DNA of 64,000 nt from Bog-793 sp963803025 (lineage in GTDB: Bacteria > Actinomycetota > Acidimicrobiia > Acidimicrobiales > Bog-793): assembly GCA_963803025.1 (NCBI GenBank), contig CAWDKZ010000004.1:1-64000 (forward strand), in the 5' to 3' direction. The notes under the pieces were generated by a model that was not told where the DNA came from, did no database searches, and saw only the letters and a program-made list of their open reading frames with translations. Position 1 is the first letter of the stretch. Each line of letters begins with the position of its first letter. Made by a program: the position numbers and the translations under genes. Positions 9,495-18,094 of this stretch are shown here, piece by piece.

Positions 9495-10148
9495 TCACAG
9501 CTCCTCTTGCCAGTCGTAGGGGGCGTTGGCGCGCGGTTCTCTCTCCTCGGGCAGCGCGGCGCGCGCCTCCTGGATGAACGCCCGCACCTTGCGGGGGTCC
9601 TTGCGCGCGCCCGTCTCGACGCCCGTCGAGACGTCCACCCCCCAGGGCCGCAGGCGCTGGATCGCGTCGGCGACGTTTCCCGGATCGAGTCCGCCGCCGA
9701 GGATCAGCCGGTGCGAACGCGGCATCCTCTCCGCCAGCCGCCAGTCGAAGATCTTGCCGGGTCCCGGCGCCGGCGCCTCGACGAGGATCGCGTCGGCGTG
9801 GTACTCGGAGATGTCGGTGAGCGCGGCCGCGTTCGGGGCGAAGGCCTTGATGACGAGTGGCACCTTCTCGGCGACATAGGCGACGTCTGCCGGGCTCTCG
9901 TGACCGTTCAGCTGGGCGGCGCGCAGACCAGCCTGGTACACGACGTCGACGACGCGTTGGGCGAGGGCGTCGCGGAACACCCCGACGGTGATGACCTCCG
10001 GAGGCAGCCTCCGGGCGATGTCCCGCGCCGCACCGATCGCCACCTGACGCGGGGACGTCGCGAGCACGAACCCGACCGCATCGGCCCCCATCGCCACGGC
10101 GAGGAGCGCATCCTCCTCGTTCGTCACCCCGCAGATCTTCACGAACAC
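9495..10148 (-). CDS. trpF: Phosphoribosylanthranilate isomerase
   Basis: Third step of tryptophan synthesis, an Amadori rearrangement. The 217-residue TIM-barrel protein begins VFVKICGVTNEED, the classic TrpF opening (catalytic Cys in KICG), followed by VGFVLATSPR, AAQLNGHE and LILGGGLDPGNV, ending with GVDVSTGVETG and its phosphate-binding residues. GTG at 10148 is chosen because it puts KICG at residues 4-7. It stands alone, away from other trp genes. Its presence means HisA here need not do the TrpF reaction. Confidence 0.95.
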   Translation of the reverse strand: MFVKICGVTNEEDALLAVAMGADAVGFVLATSPRQVAIGAARDIARRLPPEVITVGVFRDALAQRVVDVVYQAGLRAAQLNGHESPADVAYVAEKVPLVIKAFAPNAAALTDISEYHADAILVEAPAPGPGKIFDWRLAERMPRSHRLILGGGLDPGNVADAIQRLRPWGVDVSTGVETGARKDPRKVRAFIQEARAALPEEREPRANAPYDWQEEL

Positions 10149-10315
10149 GGGACACCCCGGGTGTCGCCGCCTCGGCGGCCACCGGGCGCGCCGAGCGACG
10201 GCGCGGGAATGACCATCGCGACAGCGTAACGGTGGCCGCGCCGGCGCTCGGGCAAACGCCGAGCGCGAGACCGACATGGCGCGTCAATCGGTGCAACACG
10301 CGCCATGCTTGGCGG

Positions 10316-11014
10316 GTGAGAAAAGAGCGCGGCACGAAGGCCGATCACGGCACGGTCGTCCTCGTCGAGGACGACCACCACATCGCGGACCTCGTGGATC
10401 TCTGGCTGCGGAATGCGGGTTTCCGCGTCCTGCAGGCGACCGAGGCCGCGCGGGGCCTCGAACTCGTCGCCAATGAGCGGCCGAGCCTCGTTCTCCTCGA
10501 CATCGGGCTACCCGGCCAGTTGGACGGCATCGAGGCCTGCCGCGAGATCCGCCGCACGAGCGACGTGCCCATCGTGTTTCTCACCGCCCGGGACGACGAG
10601 CTCGACCGGGTGCTCGGTCTCGAGCTCGGCGCCGACGACTACATCGTGAAACCGTTCTCGCCCCGGGAGCTCGTCGCCCGGGTGCGAGCGATCCTGCGGC
10701 GCAGTGAAGGCTCTCACCGGCCGGCCGAGAGTCCGATCACGGTCGGCGGCGTGACGGTCGACTCCGTGCGGCGCGAGGTGACGACCGAGGCGGGCCCGGT
10801 GCAACTCACGGCCCGCGAGTTCGATCTTCTCGCCCATTTCGCCGAGAACACGAAGATCGTCCTCACCCGGCGCCAACTCCTCGACGCGGTCTGGGGCCTC
10901 GGCTGGATCGGCGACGAGCGGACCGTCGACGTCCACGTTCGCCAGTTGCGTCGCAAGCTCGGCGGGGGGCTGCCGCTGAAGACCATCTGGGGCGTCGGCT
11001 ACCGGTGCGACTGA
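10316..11014 (+). CDS. OmpR/PhoB-family response regulator
   Basis: DNA-binding half of a two-component system. Receiver domain, residues about 13-125: acidic pair in VEDD, phosphoacceptor Asp62 in LLDIGLPG, conserved Lys112 in YIVKPFSP. Winged-helix output domain, residues about 135-230: LTAREFDLL and the WG...TVDVHVRQLRRKLG recognition region. GTG 10316 is preferred over longer upstream frames because it leaves a normal 232-residue length. It overlaps the kinase gene by ten bases. The target genes are not evident. Confidence 0.93.
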   Translation: MRKERGTKADHGTVVLVEDDHHIADLVDLWLRNAGFRVLQATEAARGLELVANERPSLVLLDIGLPGQLDGIEACREIRRTSDVPIVFLTARDDELDRVLGLELGADDYIVKPFSPRELVARVRAILRRSEGSHRPAESPITVGGVTVDSVRREVTTEAGPVQLTAREFDLLAHFAENTKIVLTRRQLLDAVWGLGWIGDERTVDVHVRQLRRKLGGGLPLKTIWGVGYRCD

Positions 11015-12420
11015 GACGTCGGTCGGTCGCCGGCGGGCAGCCCCACTGGCCGATGGCGGCACGCATCACCCTCGCCTTCGTCACGGTACTCGCCGTCGCG
11101 CTCACGCTCGCCGGCGCGGTGAGTCTCCTCCTCGTGCGCCACGCCGCCTCCGACAACACCCGACGGCTCGTTCTGCAACAGACGGTCGACCTCGCGCGGC
11201 GCGAGCAGACACTATTCAAGACGGAGAAGAACGCCTCACAGATCGTCACCGAGGTCCTGCCCCTCATCAGCTCGGTCGCCGGGATCAGGCAGGCTTCGAT
11301 CGTCACTACCTCCGCCCAAGGAGTCTTCGTCGACGCCGTTCCAAAACTTGACTTCTCCGCCCGTGCGATCGACACGAGGGCCCTCGCGGCCGGGCACGCG
11401 ACCTCGGGCCTCGCCGGCAACCTCGCCTTCGCGGCGGTACCGCTCGTCTCCGCCGACGGGGTCCACCTCTCGTTCCTCCTCGCCCGACAGGTCAGCAACT
11501 CGGACGCGAGCGTGTCGTACTTCGTCCTCGCCGGTGGGATCTCGCTCCTCGTCGCCGCCGCCGCCGCCGTCGTCATCTCGCGACGTATCGCGTGCCGCGT
11601 CGTCGCGGCAGCAGGTGCGGCAGAACAGATCGCGAGCGGCGACTTTTCGACCCGGCTCGCCGCGTCGCGCCACGACTACGTCGAACTGGCCACGCTCAGC
11701 ACGTCGCTCAACCAGATGGCGGAACATCTCGAGGACCTCCGTGACCTCGACCGGCAGTTCCTCATGTCCGTCTCCCACGACCTGCGCACGCCGCTCACGT
11801 CGATCCGCGGCTACGCCGAGGCGATAGCCGAGGGCGTGACGCCCGACGCGGCGCGGGCCGCCTCGGTCGTCGTCGCCGAGGCGATCCGCCTCGAACGTCT
11901 CATCGGCGACCTGCTCGACCTGGCGCGCCTCGACGCCCACCAGTTCTCGCTGCATCTCGCCAGGGTCGACGCCGGCGAAGTCGTCGCCGAGGCAGCCGGC
12001 GCGTTGCGCTACGAGTGCGACGCCGCCGGGGTCGCCCTCGCGATCTCGATCGCCGGAGAACTCGGTCTCGAGGCCGATCGCGACCGGCTCGGCCAGATCG
12101 TCGCCAACCTCACGGAGAACGCCCTCAAGTTCGCCCGCTCGACCGTCGAGGTCTCGTGCGCCCCCGTCGCGCCGGGCACGATCGCCCTCACGGTCACCGA
12201 CGACGGGCCGGGGATCGACCCCACCGATCTGCCTCGGATCTTCGAGCGGCACTTCAGCTCGAGCCGGTTTCCCGCCCGCTCGGCCGGATCGGGGCTCGGT
12301 CTCGCGATCGTCGCCGAGCTCGTCGCGGCAATGCACGGACAGATCGAGGTCACCTCGCCCGCCGCCGAAGGTCACGGGACACGCATCACCGTCTCGCTCG
12401 CCGGAACCGCGGCGAGCTGA
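11005..12420 (+). CDS. Membrane sensor histidine kinase
   Basis: Partner of the preceding regulator. The 471-residue protein has a membrane helix at about residues 21-45, an extracytoplasmic sensor region to about 165, a second helix at about 171-192, a HAMP-like segment, a dimerization and phosphoacceptor box SVSHDLRTPLTSIRG (His258) and an HATPase domain with N box LTENALKFA, DDGPGID and GSGLGLAIV. The GTG start at 11005 overlaps the regulator stop, indicating coupling. The sensed signal cannot be read from sequence. Confidence 0.93.
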   Translation: MRLRRRSVAGGQPHWPMAARITLAFVTVLAVALTLAGAVSLLLVRHAASDNTRRLVLQQTVDLARREQTLFKTEKNASQIVTEVLPLISSVAGIRQASIVTTSAQGVFVDAVPKLDFSARAIDTRALAAGHATSGLAGNLAFAAVPLVSADGVHLSFLLARQVSNSDASVSYFVLAGGISLLVAAAAAVVISRRIACRVVAAAGAAEQIASGDFSTRLAASRHDYVELATLSTSLNQMAEHLEDLRDLDRQFLMSVSHDLRTPLTSIRGYAEAIAEGVTPDAARAASVVVAEAIRLERLIGDLLDLARLDAHQFSLHLARVDAGEVVAEAAGALRYECDAAGVALAISIAGELGLEADRDRLGQIVANLTENALKFARSTVEVSCAPVAPGTIALTVTDDGPGIDPTDLPRIFERHFSSSRFPARSAGSGLGLAIVAELVAAMHGQIEVTSPAAEGHGTRITVSLAGTAAS

Positions 12421-12432
12421 TACGGGTCCCCG

Positions 12433-13335
12433 TCAGTCCCGCCAGAGCGGCAGCTCGGCCGCTTGCGCGGCGAATGCCTTCCCGGCGTGGACGACGTCGA
12501 CCCGGGCCGGCACAGCGATCTCCCGGCGCAGGTAGCCGAGTGCGATCGCGCCCGTCGTACGCGGCGAGTGGGCCACGCTCGTGAGGACGCCGACCGGCTT
12601 GGCGGCGACCGCGACCGTGTCGCCGGCGGCGGGCGTGCCAGATGCGACGACGAATCCGACGAGCCGGCGCGCCACACGATTGCCCCGCGCGTCGAGGCGC
12701 GCGACGAGTTCCTGGCCGGTGTAGCAGCCTTTCGTGAGGCTCACCGCCCGGGCGACGAGACCCGCCTCCTGGGGGATCGTCTTGTCGGTGAGCTCGCGTC
12801 CCATCACGGGAAGACCGGCCTCGATGCGTGCCGCCTCGAAGGCTCCGGGGTCACCCCGGGGCACGCCGGCCGGGAGTTCGGCCGCGTCGTCGACGAGGTC
12901 GCAGCCCGAGAATCCCGGATAGTCGACGTCGAGCACGATCGCCGCCCTCGCCGCCGCAGCCGCCGGTCGCGCCGCCGGGCCGCGCAGCAGGGCGGCTCGT
13001 GCGTGGACGAGCCCGAGATCCGCGGCGACCCGCAGCTTGAAGCGCGCCAGACGCGCGAGCATCGCCTCTCCCCATCCCCCGTCGACCACGACGCAGACCG
13101 TCGTGTCGCCGGTGCGCGCCACCCGGCCGAAGCCGTCGAGCTTGCCCTGCGGCGAAAGCACCAGGGTCTCGACGCTGTCGCCCGGGGCGAGGCCACCGAG
13201 ATCCTGGGAAACCTGCCCGCCCAGATAGCTCAGGGCGTCAGGGCCGGCGACGGTGACGACATCGGCCGCGACCACGATGCCGACGACGCCCTCGTGGAGC
13301 GCGGCGTAGGTCTCGTCCGCGTCGAGCACGCTCAC
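12433..13335 (-). CDS. ygfZ: Folate-binding YgfZ/GcvT-like protein
   Basis: YgfZ proteins are tetrahydrofolate-binding relatives of the glycine-cleavage T protein that help maintain Fe-S enzymes. The 300-residue product contains the diagnostic motif KGCYTGQELVARLDARG, with the conserved cysteine, and an amino-terminal GcvT-like fold (SYLGGQVSQDL). Such a protein suits an organism with many Fe-S proteins, as in the sHdr cluster here. It lies 21 bases after hisI, on the same strand, so is probably cotranscribed. It converges with the histidine kinase gene, with only 12 bases between. Confidence 0.9.
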   Translation of the reverse strand: MSVLDADETYAALHEGVVGIVVAADVVTVAGPDALSYLGGQVSQDLGGLAPGDSVETLVLSPQGKLDGFGRVARTGDTTVCVVVDGGWGEAMLARLARFKLRVAADLGLVHARAALLRGPAARPAAAAARAAIVLDVDYPGFSGCDLVDDAAELPAGVPRGDPGAFEAARIEAGLPVMGRELTDKTIPQEAGLVARAVSLTKGCYTGQELVARLDARGNRVARRLVGFVVASGTPAAGDTVAVAAKPVGVLTSVAHSPRTTGAIALGYLRREIAVPARVDVVHAGKAFAAQAAELPLWRD

Positions 13336-13356
13336 GGGGCGACCGACCCGCGGACC

Positions 13357-13761
13357 CTAGACGTCGAGGTGGCGCAGGAAGCACGTGCGCGCGCCGGTGT
13401 GGCAGGCGCCCGAACCCTCCTGGTCGACTTCGACGACGAGCGCGTCGCCGTCGCAGTCGACGAGCACGTCGCGCACCCGCTGACGGTTGCCCGAGGTCTC
13501 GCCCTTGGGCCACAGCTCGCGGCGGCTGCGCGAGTAGAACCAGGTCCTCTTGGTCTCGAGGGTGCGCTGCAGCGATTCCGCGTTCATGTAGGCCACCATC
13601 AGGACCTCGCGGCTCGTCGCGTCCTGGACGATCGCCGGCACGATCCCGTCGAGCCCGAACGTCAGGTCGTCGAGCGTGGCGGTGACGACCACCGCCTCCC
13701 CGGTTGCCGGCACCTCCTCGGTCGGGGGCGCGTCGCGGCCCGCCCGCGTCGGCTCCGTCAC
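13357..13761 (-). CDS. hisI: Phosphoribosyl-AMP cyclohydrolase
   Basis: Third step of histidine synthesis. The 134-residue monofunctional enzyme contains VQDATSREVLMVAYMN, the metal-binding cysteine and aspartate region VLVDCDGDALVVEVDQ, and CHTGARTCFLRHL, which supplies the other zinc ligands. HisE is not fused and not in the window. GTG at 13761 overlaps the stop of the cpn10-like gene. Confidence 0.95.
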   Translation of the reverse strand: MTEPTRAGRDAPPTEEVPATGEAVVVTATLDDLTFGLDGIVPAIVQDATSREVLMVAYMNAESLQRTLETKRTWFYSRSRRELWPKGETSGNRQRVRDVLVDCDGDALVVEVDQEGSGACHTGARTCFLRHLDV

Positions 13762-14117
13762 AGGTAGAGGCCGGTCCCGCCGTCGAGGCGCTCGGTCGCG
13801 AGGGCCTGGACGTCGCGCTCGCGCAGGATGAGGTAGTCCTCGCCCTGCACGTCGACCTCGAAGCAGTCGTCCCGGTTGAAGAGCACCTTGTCGCCGACCT
13901 TGATGGTGCGCACGTTCGGGCCCGTCGCGGCGACCTCGGCCCAGGTGAGCCGCTTGGTGAGCTGGGCGGTGACGGGGATGAGGATGCCGGCCCGGCTGCG
14001 GCGCTCGCCCTCGGGATCGGGCACCTGGACGAGGACGCGGTCGTTCACCATCGTGATCGGCTGCTTCACCGTGCCGGGCGACTTGTCACCGCGCCGGGAC
14101 GAAGGGGCCACCGCCAT
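13758..14117 (-). CDS. GroES-like 10-kDa co-chaperonin inside the his operon
   Basis: A 119-residue protein with the Cpn10 fold pattern: ITMVNDRVLVQVPDPEGERR, the mobile-loop region RSRAGILIPV, VAATGPNVRTIKVGDKVLF and the terminal YLILRERDVQAL. Compared with ordinary GroES it has an extra amino-terminal basic stretch of about 25 residues and a longer tail. No groEL is nearby. It sits between hisF and hisI with overlapping ends, so is expressed with them. It may be an accessory co-chaperonin rather than the main GroES; that is inference. Confidence 0.85.
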   Translation of the reverse strand: MAVAPSSRRGDKSPGTVKQPITMVNDRVLVQVPDPEGERRSRAGILIPVTAQLTKRLTWAEVAATGPNVRTIKVGDKVLFNRDDCFEVDVQGEDYLILRERDVQALATERLDGGTGLYL

Positions 14118-14119
14118 GA

Positions 14120-14920
14120 CTACGACGGTAGTGCGCGCCCGGAGACGCCGGGTCGGGGCCCGGACCCCGGGGGGCGCACGACGATGCCGCGGTCGGCGAG
14201 ATAGCGCTTCGCCTCGGCGATCGTCGCCGCCTCGTAGTGGAACACCGACGCCGCGAGCACCCCGTCCGCCCCGGCGGCGGCCCCCTCGACGAGGTGCCCG
14301 AGGTTCCCGACGCCGCCCGAGGCGATCACGGGAATGTCGACCGCGGCGGCGACGCGGCCGACGAGGTCGGCGTCGTAGCCGGTCTCGGTCCCGTCCCGGT
14401 CCATCGAGGTGAGGAGGATCTCGCCCGCGCCGAGCCGCGCGACCTCGACGGCCCAGGCGACGGCGTCGAGCCCCGTCGGCCGGCGCCCGCCGTGCGAGTA
14501 GACCTCGTAGCCGTCGCCCGCACGGCGGGCGTCGATCGCCACGACGACGCACTGGTTGCCGAAGGTCCCGGCGAGCTCGACGACCAGTGCGGGACGCGCG
14601 ATCGCCGCCGAGTTGACGGCGACCTTGTCCGCTCCCGCCCGCAGGATCCGGCGGGCGTCGTCGAGCGTGCGAATCCCGCCGCCGACGGTGAGCGGGATGA
14701 AGACCTCGTCGGCCGTGCGCGCGACGACGTCGATGAGGATCGCCCGGTCGTCGCTCGAGGCGGTGATGTCCAAGAAGATGAGCTCGTCGGCGCCCTCGGC
14801 GTCGTAACGGCGGGCAAGCTCGACGGGGTCGCCGGCATCACGCAGGCCGACGAAGTTCACCCCTTTCACGACGCGTCCGTGGTCGACGTCGAGACAGGGG
14901 ATGATCCTCAGGCTGCGCAT
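14120..14920 (-). CDS. hisF: Imidazole glycerol phosphate synthase, cyclase subunit
   Basis: Synthase half of the HisHF complex that makes imidazole glycerol phosphate and AICAR. The 266-residue barrel has IIPCLDVDHGRVVKGVNF (catalytic Asp), LIFLDITAS, GGGIRTLDDAR, LLTSMDRDGT (second catalytic Asp) and IASGGVGNLGHL. It overlaps the hisA stop by 13 bases. The tail after RYLADRGI is longer than usual. Confidence 0.96.
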   Translation of the reverse strand: MRSLRIIPCLDVDHGRVVKGVNFVGLRDAGDPVELARRYDAEGADELIFLDITASSDDRAILIDVVARTADEVFIPLTVGGGIRTLDDARRILRAGADKVAVNSAAIARPALVVELAGTFGNQCVVVAIDARRAGDGYEVYSHGGRRPTGLDAVAWAVEVARLGAGEILLTSMDRDGTETGYDADLVGRVAAAVDIPVIASGGVGNLGHLVEGAAAGADGVLAASVFHYEAATIAEAKRYLADRGIVVRPPGSGPRPGVSGRALPS

Positions 14921-15660
14921 GCCGCGATGGCGTCGGCGACGGAGAGTTCACCCGACGCGAAGGCACGCCCGACGATCGCGCCGTCGAGCCGACGACCGAC
15001 GACGCTGAGCGCGGCGAGCGCGCCAAGGTGCGCCAGGCTCCCGACGCCGCCCGAGGCGATCACCGGGAACCGCGTCTCGCCGAGCACGTACCGGCAGCCG
15101 TCGAGGTCGGGGCCCTCGAGGGTCCCGTCACGCGAGATGTCGGTGACGACCACGCCTCCGAGCGGCAGGCCCTCGAGGGCGCGCAGGGCGGCGGCGAGCT
15201 CCAGGCCGGTCGTCTCCTCCCAACCCCGCACGGCGAGCCCGCGCCCCGTGCGGCCCCCGATGCTCACGCGCCGGTGGTCGAGCCCGACGAGCACCCGCTC
15301 GGGATAGCGCTGGGCGAGGCGGCGCGCGAACTCCGGGTCCTCGATGCCGGCCGTGCCGACGACGACGCGTCCGATCCCCAGATGGAAGAGCGCGTCGGCG
15401 GCCTCGATCGTGCGCACCCCCCCGCCAAACTGCACCTGGACCGACACCTCGCGGATGATTTTGCGCACGATCTCCTGGTTGACCGGACGGCCGGTGCGCG
15501 CCGCGTCGAGATCGACGAGGTGGAGGTGACTCGCGCCGGCGGCGACGTACGCCAGCGCCCGCGTGACCGGGTCGCCGTAGGCGGTCTCGTTGGCGAACTC
15601 GCCGCGCAGGAGCCGGACGGCCTGTCCCCCCCGGATGTCGATCGAAGGGATGCACTCCAT
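14908..15660 (-). CDS. hisA: ProFAR isomerase HisA
   Basis: Fourth step of histidine synthesis. The 250-residue barrel shows CIPSIDIRGGQAVRLLRG, HLVDLDAARTG, VQFGGGVRT and VIASGGVGSL. Many actinobacteria use a bifunctional HisA/TrpF (PriA); here a separate trpF is present at 9495-10148, so this copy is probably monofunctional. ATG at 15660 gives MECIPSIDIRGG. Confidence 0.95.
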   Translation of the reverse strand: MECIPSIDIRGGQAVRLLRGEFANETAYGDPVTRALAYVAAGASHLHLVDLDAARTGRPVNQEIVRKIIREVSVQVQFGGGVRTIEAADALFHLGIGRVVVGTAGIEDPEFARRLAQRYPERVLVGLDHRRVSIGGRTGRGLAVRGWEETTGLELAAALRALEGLPLGGVVVTDISRDGTLEGPDLDGCRYVLGETRFPVIASGGVGSLAHLGALAALSVVGRRLDGAIVGRAFASGELSVADAIAACAA

Positions 15661-15673
15661 CGGCTTGTCGCCC

Positions 15674-16315
15674 CTATCTGGGTTCGCGCACCAGTTCGGC
15701 ACCGCAGCGCTCGGCGAAGGCGGCGAGAACCGCGAGGCCGGAGTTGCCGGACTTCTCCGGGTGGAACTGGGTTCCGAAGCAATTGTCGCGCTCCACGACG
15801 GCGACGACCGACCCGCCGTAGTCACAGGTCGCGACGATGGCCGACGCGCTCTCGCCGGTGGGCACGGGCGCGTAGGAGTGGACGAAGTAGAACCAGGGCC
15901 GCGCCTCCAACCGGGCGAGCAGCACCGACTCCCGACCCGGCACGCGCTCGAGACAGTTCCACTGCATCTGCGGCAGCTTCTCGGCACCCGCGAGCCGGGC
16001 GACCGTGCCCGAGAAGACGCCCAGCCCTTCGACGCCCGGACTTTCCTCGGAGGCCTCGTAGAGCAGCTGGAAGCCGATGCACACGCCGAGCATCGGCTTG
16101 TCCTGGGCGACGGCGTCCAGGACGACCCGGTCGAGCCCGCTTCCGCGCAGCGCCGCGGCACAGGCGCCGAAGTTGCCGACGCCCGGCAGGACGACCCCGA
16201 CGGCCCGGTCCGCTTCGGCGGCCGTCGAGACGAGACGCGCCTCGGCGCCGACGTGGACAAGCGCCTTCTCCGCCGAGCGCAGGTTGCCGATCCCGTAGTC
16301 CAGCACGGCGATCAC
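15674..16315 (-). CDS. hisH: Imidazole glycerol phosphate synthase, glutaminase subunit
   Basis: Class I amidotransferase that feeds ammonia to HisF. The 213-residue protein opens MIAVLDYGIGNLRS, has the nucleophile cysteine in LGVCIGFQLLYEAS and the catalytic His/Glu in GTQFHPEKSG. The usual GICLGMQLL and GWN motifs read GVCIGFQLL and QWN here, but the triad is intact. It lies between hisB and hisA with short gaps. Confidence 0.95.
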   Translation of the reverse strand: MIAVLDYGIGNLRSAEKALVHVGAEARLVSTAAEADRAVGVVLPGVGNFGACAAALRGSGLDRVVLDAVAQDKPMLGVCIGFQLLYEASEESPGVEGLGVFSGTVARLAGAEKLPQMQWNCLERVPGRESVLLARLEARPWFYFVHSYAPVPTGESASAIVATCDYGGSVVAVVERDNCFGTQFHPEKSGNSGLAVLAAFAERCGAELVREPR

Positions 16316-16317
16316 GC

Positions 16318-16944
16318 CTAGAGGACCCCCTTCGTGGAGGGCACCCCGCTGCCTTCGATCCGCTTGGCGTCGCGCAACGCCCGCGCGACCGCCTTGAACG
16401 ACGCCTCCAGGACGTGGTGGGTGTTCTTGCCGTGACGGCAGGAGACGTGGAGGGTCACGGCCGCGGCCGTGACGAGCGCGCGCCAGAACTCCTCGGCGAG
16501 CTGCGGGTCGAAAGGCGGCGAGCCGAGCCCCGGCGTGTCCGGCGCGAACTCGATCTCGTAGCGCAAGTACGGACGCCCCGAGACGTCGAGCGCGGCGTCG
16601 ACGAGCGCCTCGTCGAGCGGCACCGCGACCGAGGCGAAGCGGCGGATGCCCTGCTTGTCCCCGAACGCCGCCGCGAGCGCCTCGCCGAGCGCGATCCCGG
16701 TGTCCTCGACGGTGTGGTGGGCGTCGACGTGGAGGTCCCCCGTCGCCCGCACGACGAGGTCGAAGCCCGCGTGCGTGCCGAGCTGGCCGAGCATGTGGTC
16801 GAGGAACGGCAGTCCCGTCGCGACCTCGACGCGACCGACGCCGTCGAGGTCGAGGTCGACGAAGACGTCGCTCTCGGCCGTCTTGCGGTGCCGCTCGCCG
16901 TGGCGGCGGGCCGCCATCGCCTCGCCGCCGGAAGCCTGTGCCAT
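16318..16944 (-). CDS. hisB: Imidazoleglycerol-phosphate dehydratase
   Basis: Sixth step of histidine synthesis; manganese enzyme. The 208-residue protein has GLPFLDHMLGQLGTHAGFD, the metal-ligand motif DAHHTVEDTGIALGEAL and, later, GKNTHHVLEASFKA with the second histidine pair. The phosphatase domain of enterobacterial HisB is absent, as is normal here. The start may instead be an internal ATG at residue 10 (MAARRHGERHRKT). Confidence 0.95.
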   Translation of the reverse strand: MAQASGGEAMAARRHGERHRKTAESDVFVDLDLDGVGRVEVATGLPFLDHMLGQLGTHAGFDLVVRATGDLHVDAHHTVEDTGIALGEALAAAFGDKQGIRRFASVAVPLDEALVDAALDVSGRPYLRYEIEFAPDTPGLGSPPFDPQLAEEFWRALVTAAAVTLHVSCRHGKNTHHVLEASFKAVARALRDAKRIEGSGVPSTKGVL

Positions 16945-16993
16945 CGCTACAGCCTCGCGCGTCGCCGTCGACGCGGACGGGACGGGCGCCCGG

Positions 16994-18094
16994 TCAGCCG
17001 ACGACTTCGGCGAGGGCCGCGAGGAAGGCGTCGTTCTCCGGCGGGCTGCCGATCGTCACCCGCAGGTGGCCGGCGAGACGCGGCCAGCCCGACAGGTCCC
17101 GCACGAGGACCGAGCGCGCGACGAGGCCCTCCCACACCGCGTGGGCGTCGTGGTCGCCGGTCGAGAACAGCACGAAGTTCGCCTCCGAGGGGACGGCCGC
17201 GAGCCCGAGCGCGGCGAGTCCGGCGAGCACCCGTGTCCGCTCGGCGACGAGGCGCGCCACGCGCTCGTCCATCGCCCCGGTGAACCCGAGGGCGAGGATC
17301 CCCGCCTCCTGCTTCAGCGCGTCGACGTGGTACGGCAGCGCCGCCTGGAACAGCGCCTCGATGACCTCGGGCGCGCCGAGCGCGTAGCCGAGACGGAGCG
17401 CGGCGAGCGACCACGTCTTCGAGAACGTCCGGAGCACGACGAGGTTGGGGTGCTCGCCGACGAGCTCGAGCGCGGAACGCCGGGCGAACTGGACGTAGGC
17501 CTCGTCGACGACGACGAGGCCGGGGGCGCGCCCGAGGACCGCCTCGACCGTCTCGTCGGGCTCGACGAGCCCCGTCGGGTTGTTCGGCGAGCAAAGGAAG
17601 ACGACGGCGGGCTCGCCCTCGCCGGACTTCGCCCCGGCCGCGAGCACCCGCTCGAGCTCGGCGAGATCGACGAGGTAGCCGGGGTTGCGCTCACCCTCGA
17701 CGATGGCCGTCGAGGTCAGCCGGGCGATGTGGGCGTGGAGGGCGTACGTCGGCTCGAACAGCGCGCAGCTGCGCCCCGGCCCGCCGTAGGCGAGGAGGAG
17801 CGACTGGATCACCTCGTTCGAGCCGTTGGCGCAGAAGACCTGGCTGGCGTCGAGGTGGTGCAGGCCGGCGATGGCGGCCCGCAGCCGGGTGGCGCGGCGG
17901 TCCGGGTAGCGGTTGAGGGCGACGCCGTCGACCGCCGCCGCCAGCCCGGCGACGAACTCCGCGGGCGGCGGCTCCGGGGCCTCGTTCGTGTTCAGCCGGA
18001 CCGCCACGTCGACCTGCGGCGAGTGGTAGCCGGACCACGGCGCGCCCGCACAGCGCGGCACCGGCCGGGGCCGCTCGCTGCCGGCGCGCCTCAC
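16994..18094 (-). CDS. hisC: Histidinol-phosphate aminotransferase
   Basis: PLP-dependent class II aminotransferase. The 366-residue protein contains VRLNTNEAPEPPP, CANGSNEVIQSLL, SPNNPTGL, VVDEAYVQF and the catalytic lysine in TFSKTWSLAALRLGYA. GTG 18094 overlaps the hisD stop (GTGA). The first 28 or so residues before VRLNTNEAP are longer than in E. coli HisC, as in other actinobacteria. Confidence 0.95.
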   Translation of the reverse strand: MRRAGSERPRPVPRCAGAPWSGYHSPQVDVAVRLNTNEAPEPPPAEFVAGLAAAVDGVALNRYPDRRATRLRAAIAGLHHLDASQVFCANGSNEVIQSLLLAYGGPGRSCALFEPTYALHAHIARLTSTAIVEGERNPGYLVDLAELERVLAAGAKSGEGEPAVVFLCSPNNPTGLVEPDETVEAVLGRAPGLVVVDEAYVQFARRSALELVGEHPNLVVLRTFSKTWSLAALRLGYALGAPEVIEALFQAALPYHVDALKQEAGILALGFTGAMDERVARLVAERTRVLAGLAALGLAAVPSEANFVLFSTGDHDAHAVWEGLVARSVLVRDLSGWPRLAGHLRVTIGSPPENDAFLAALAEVVG

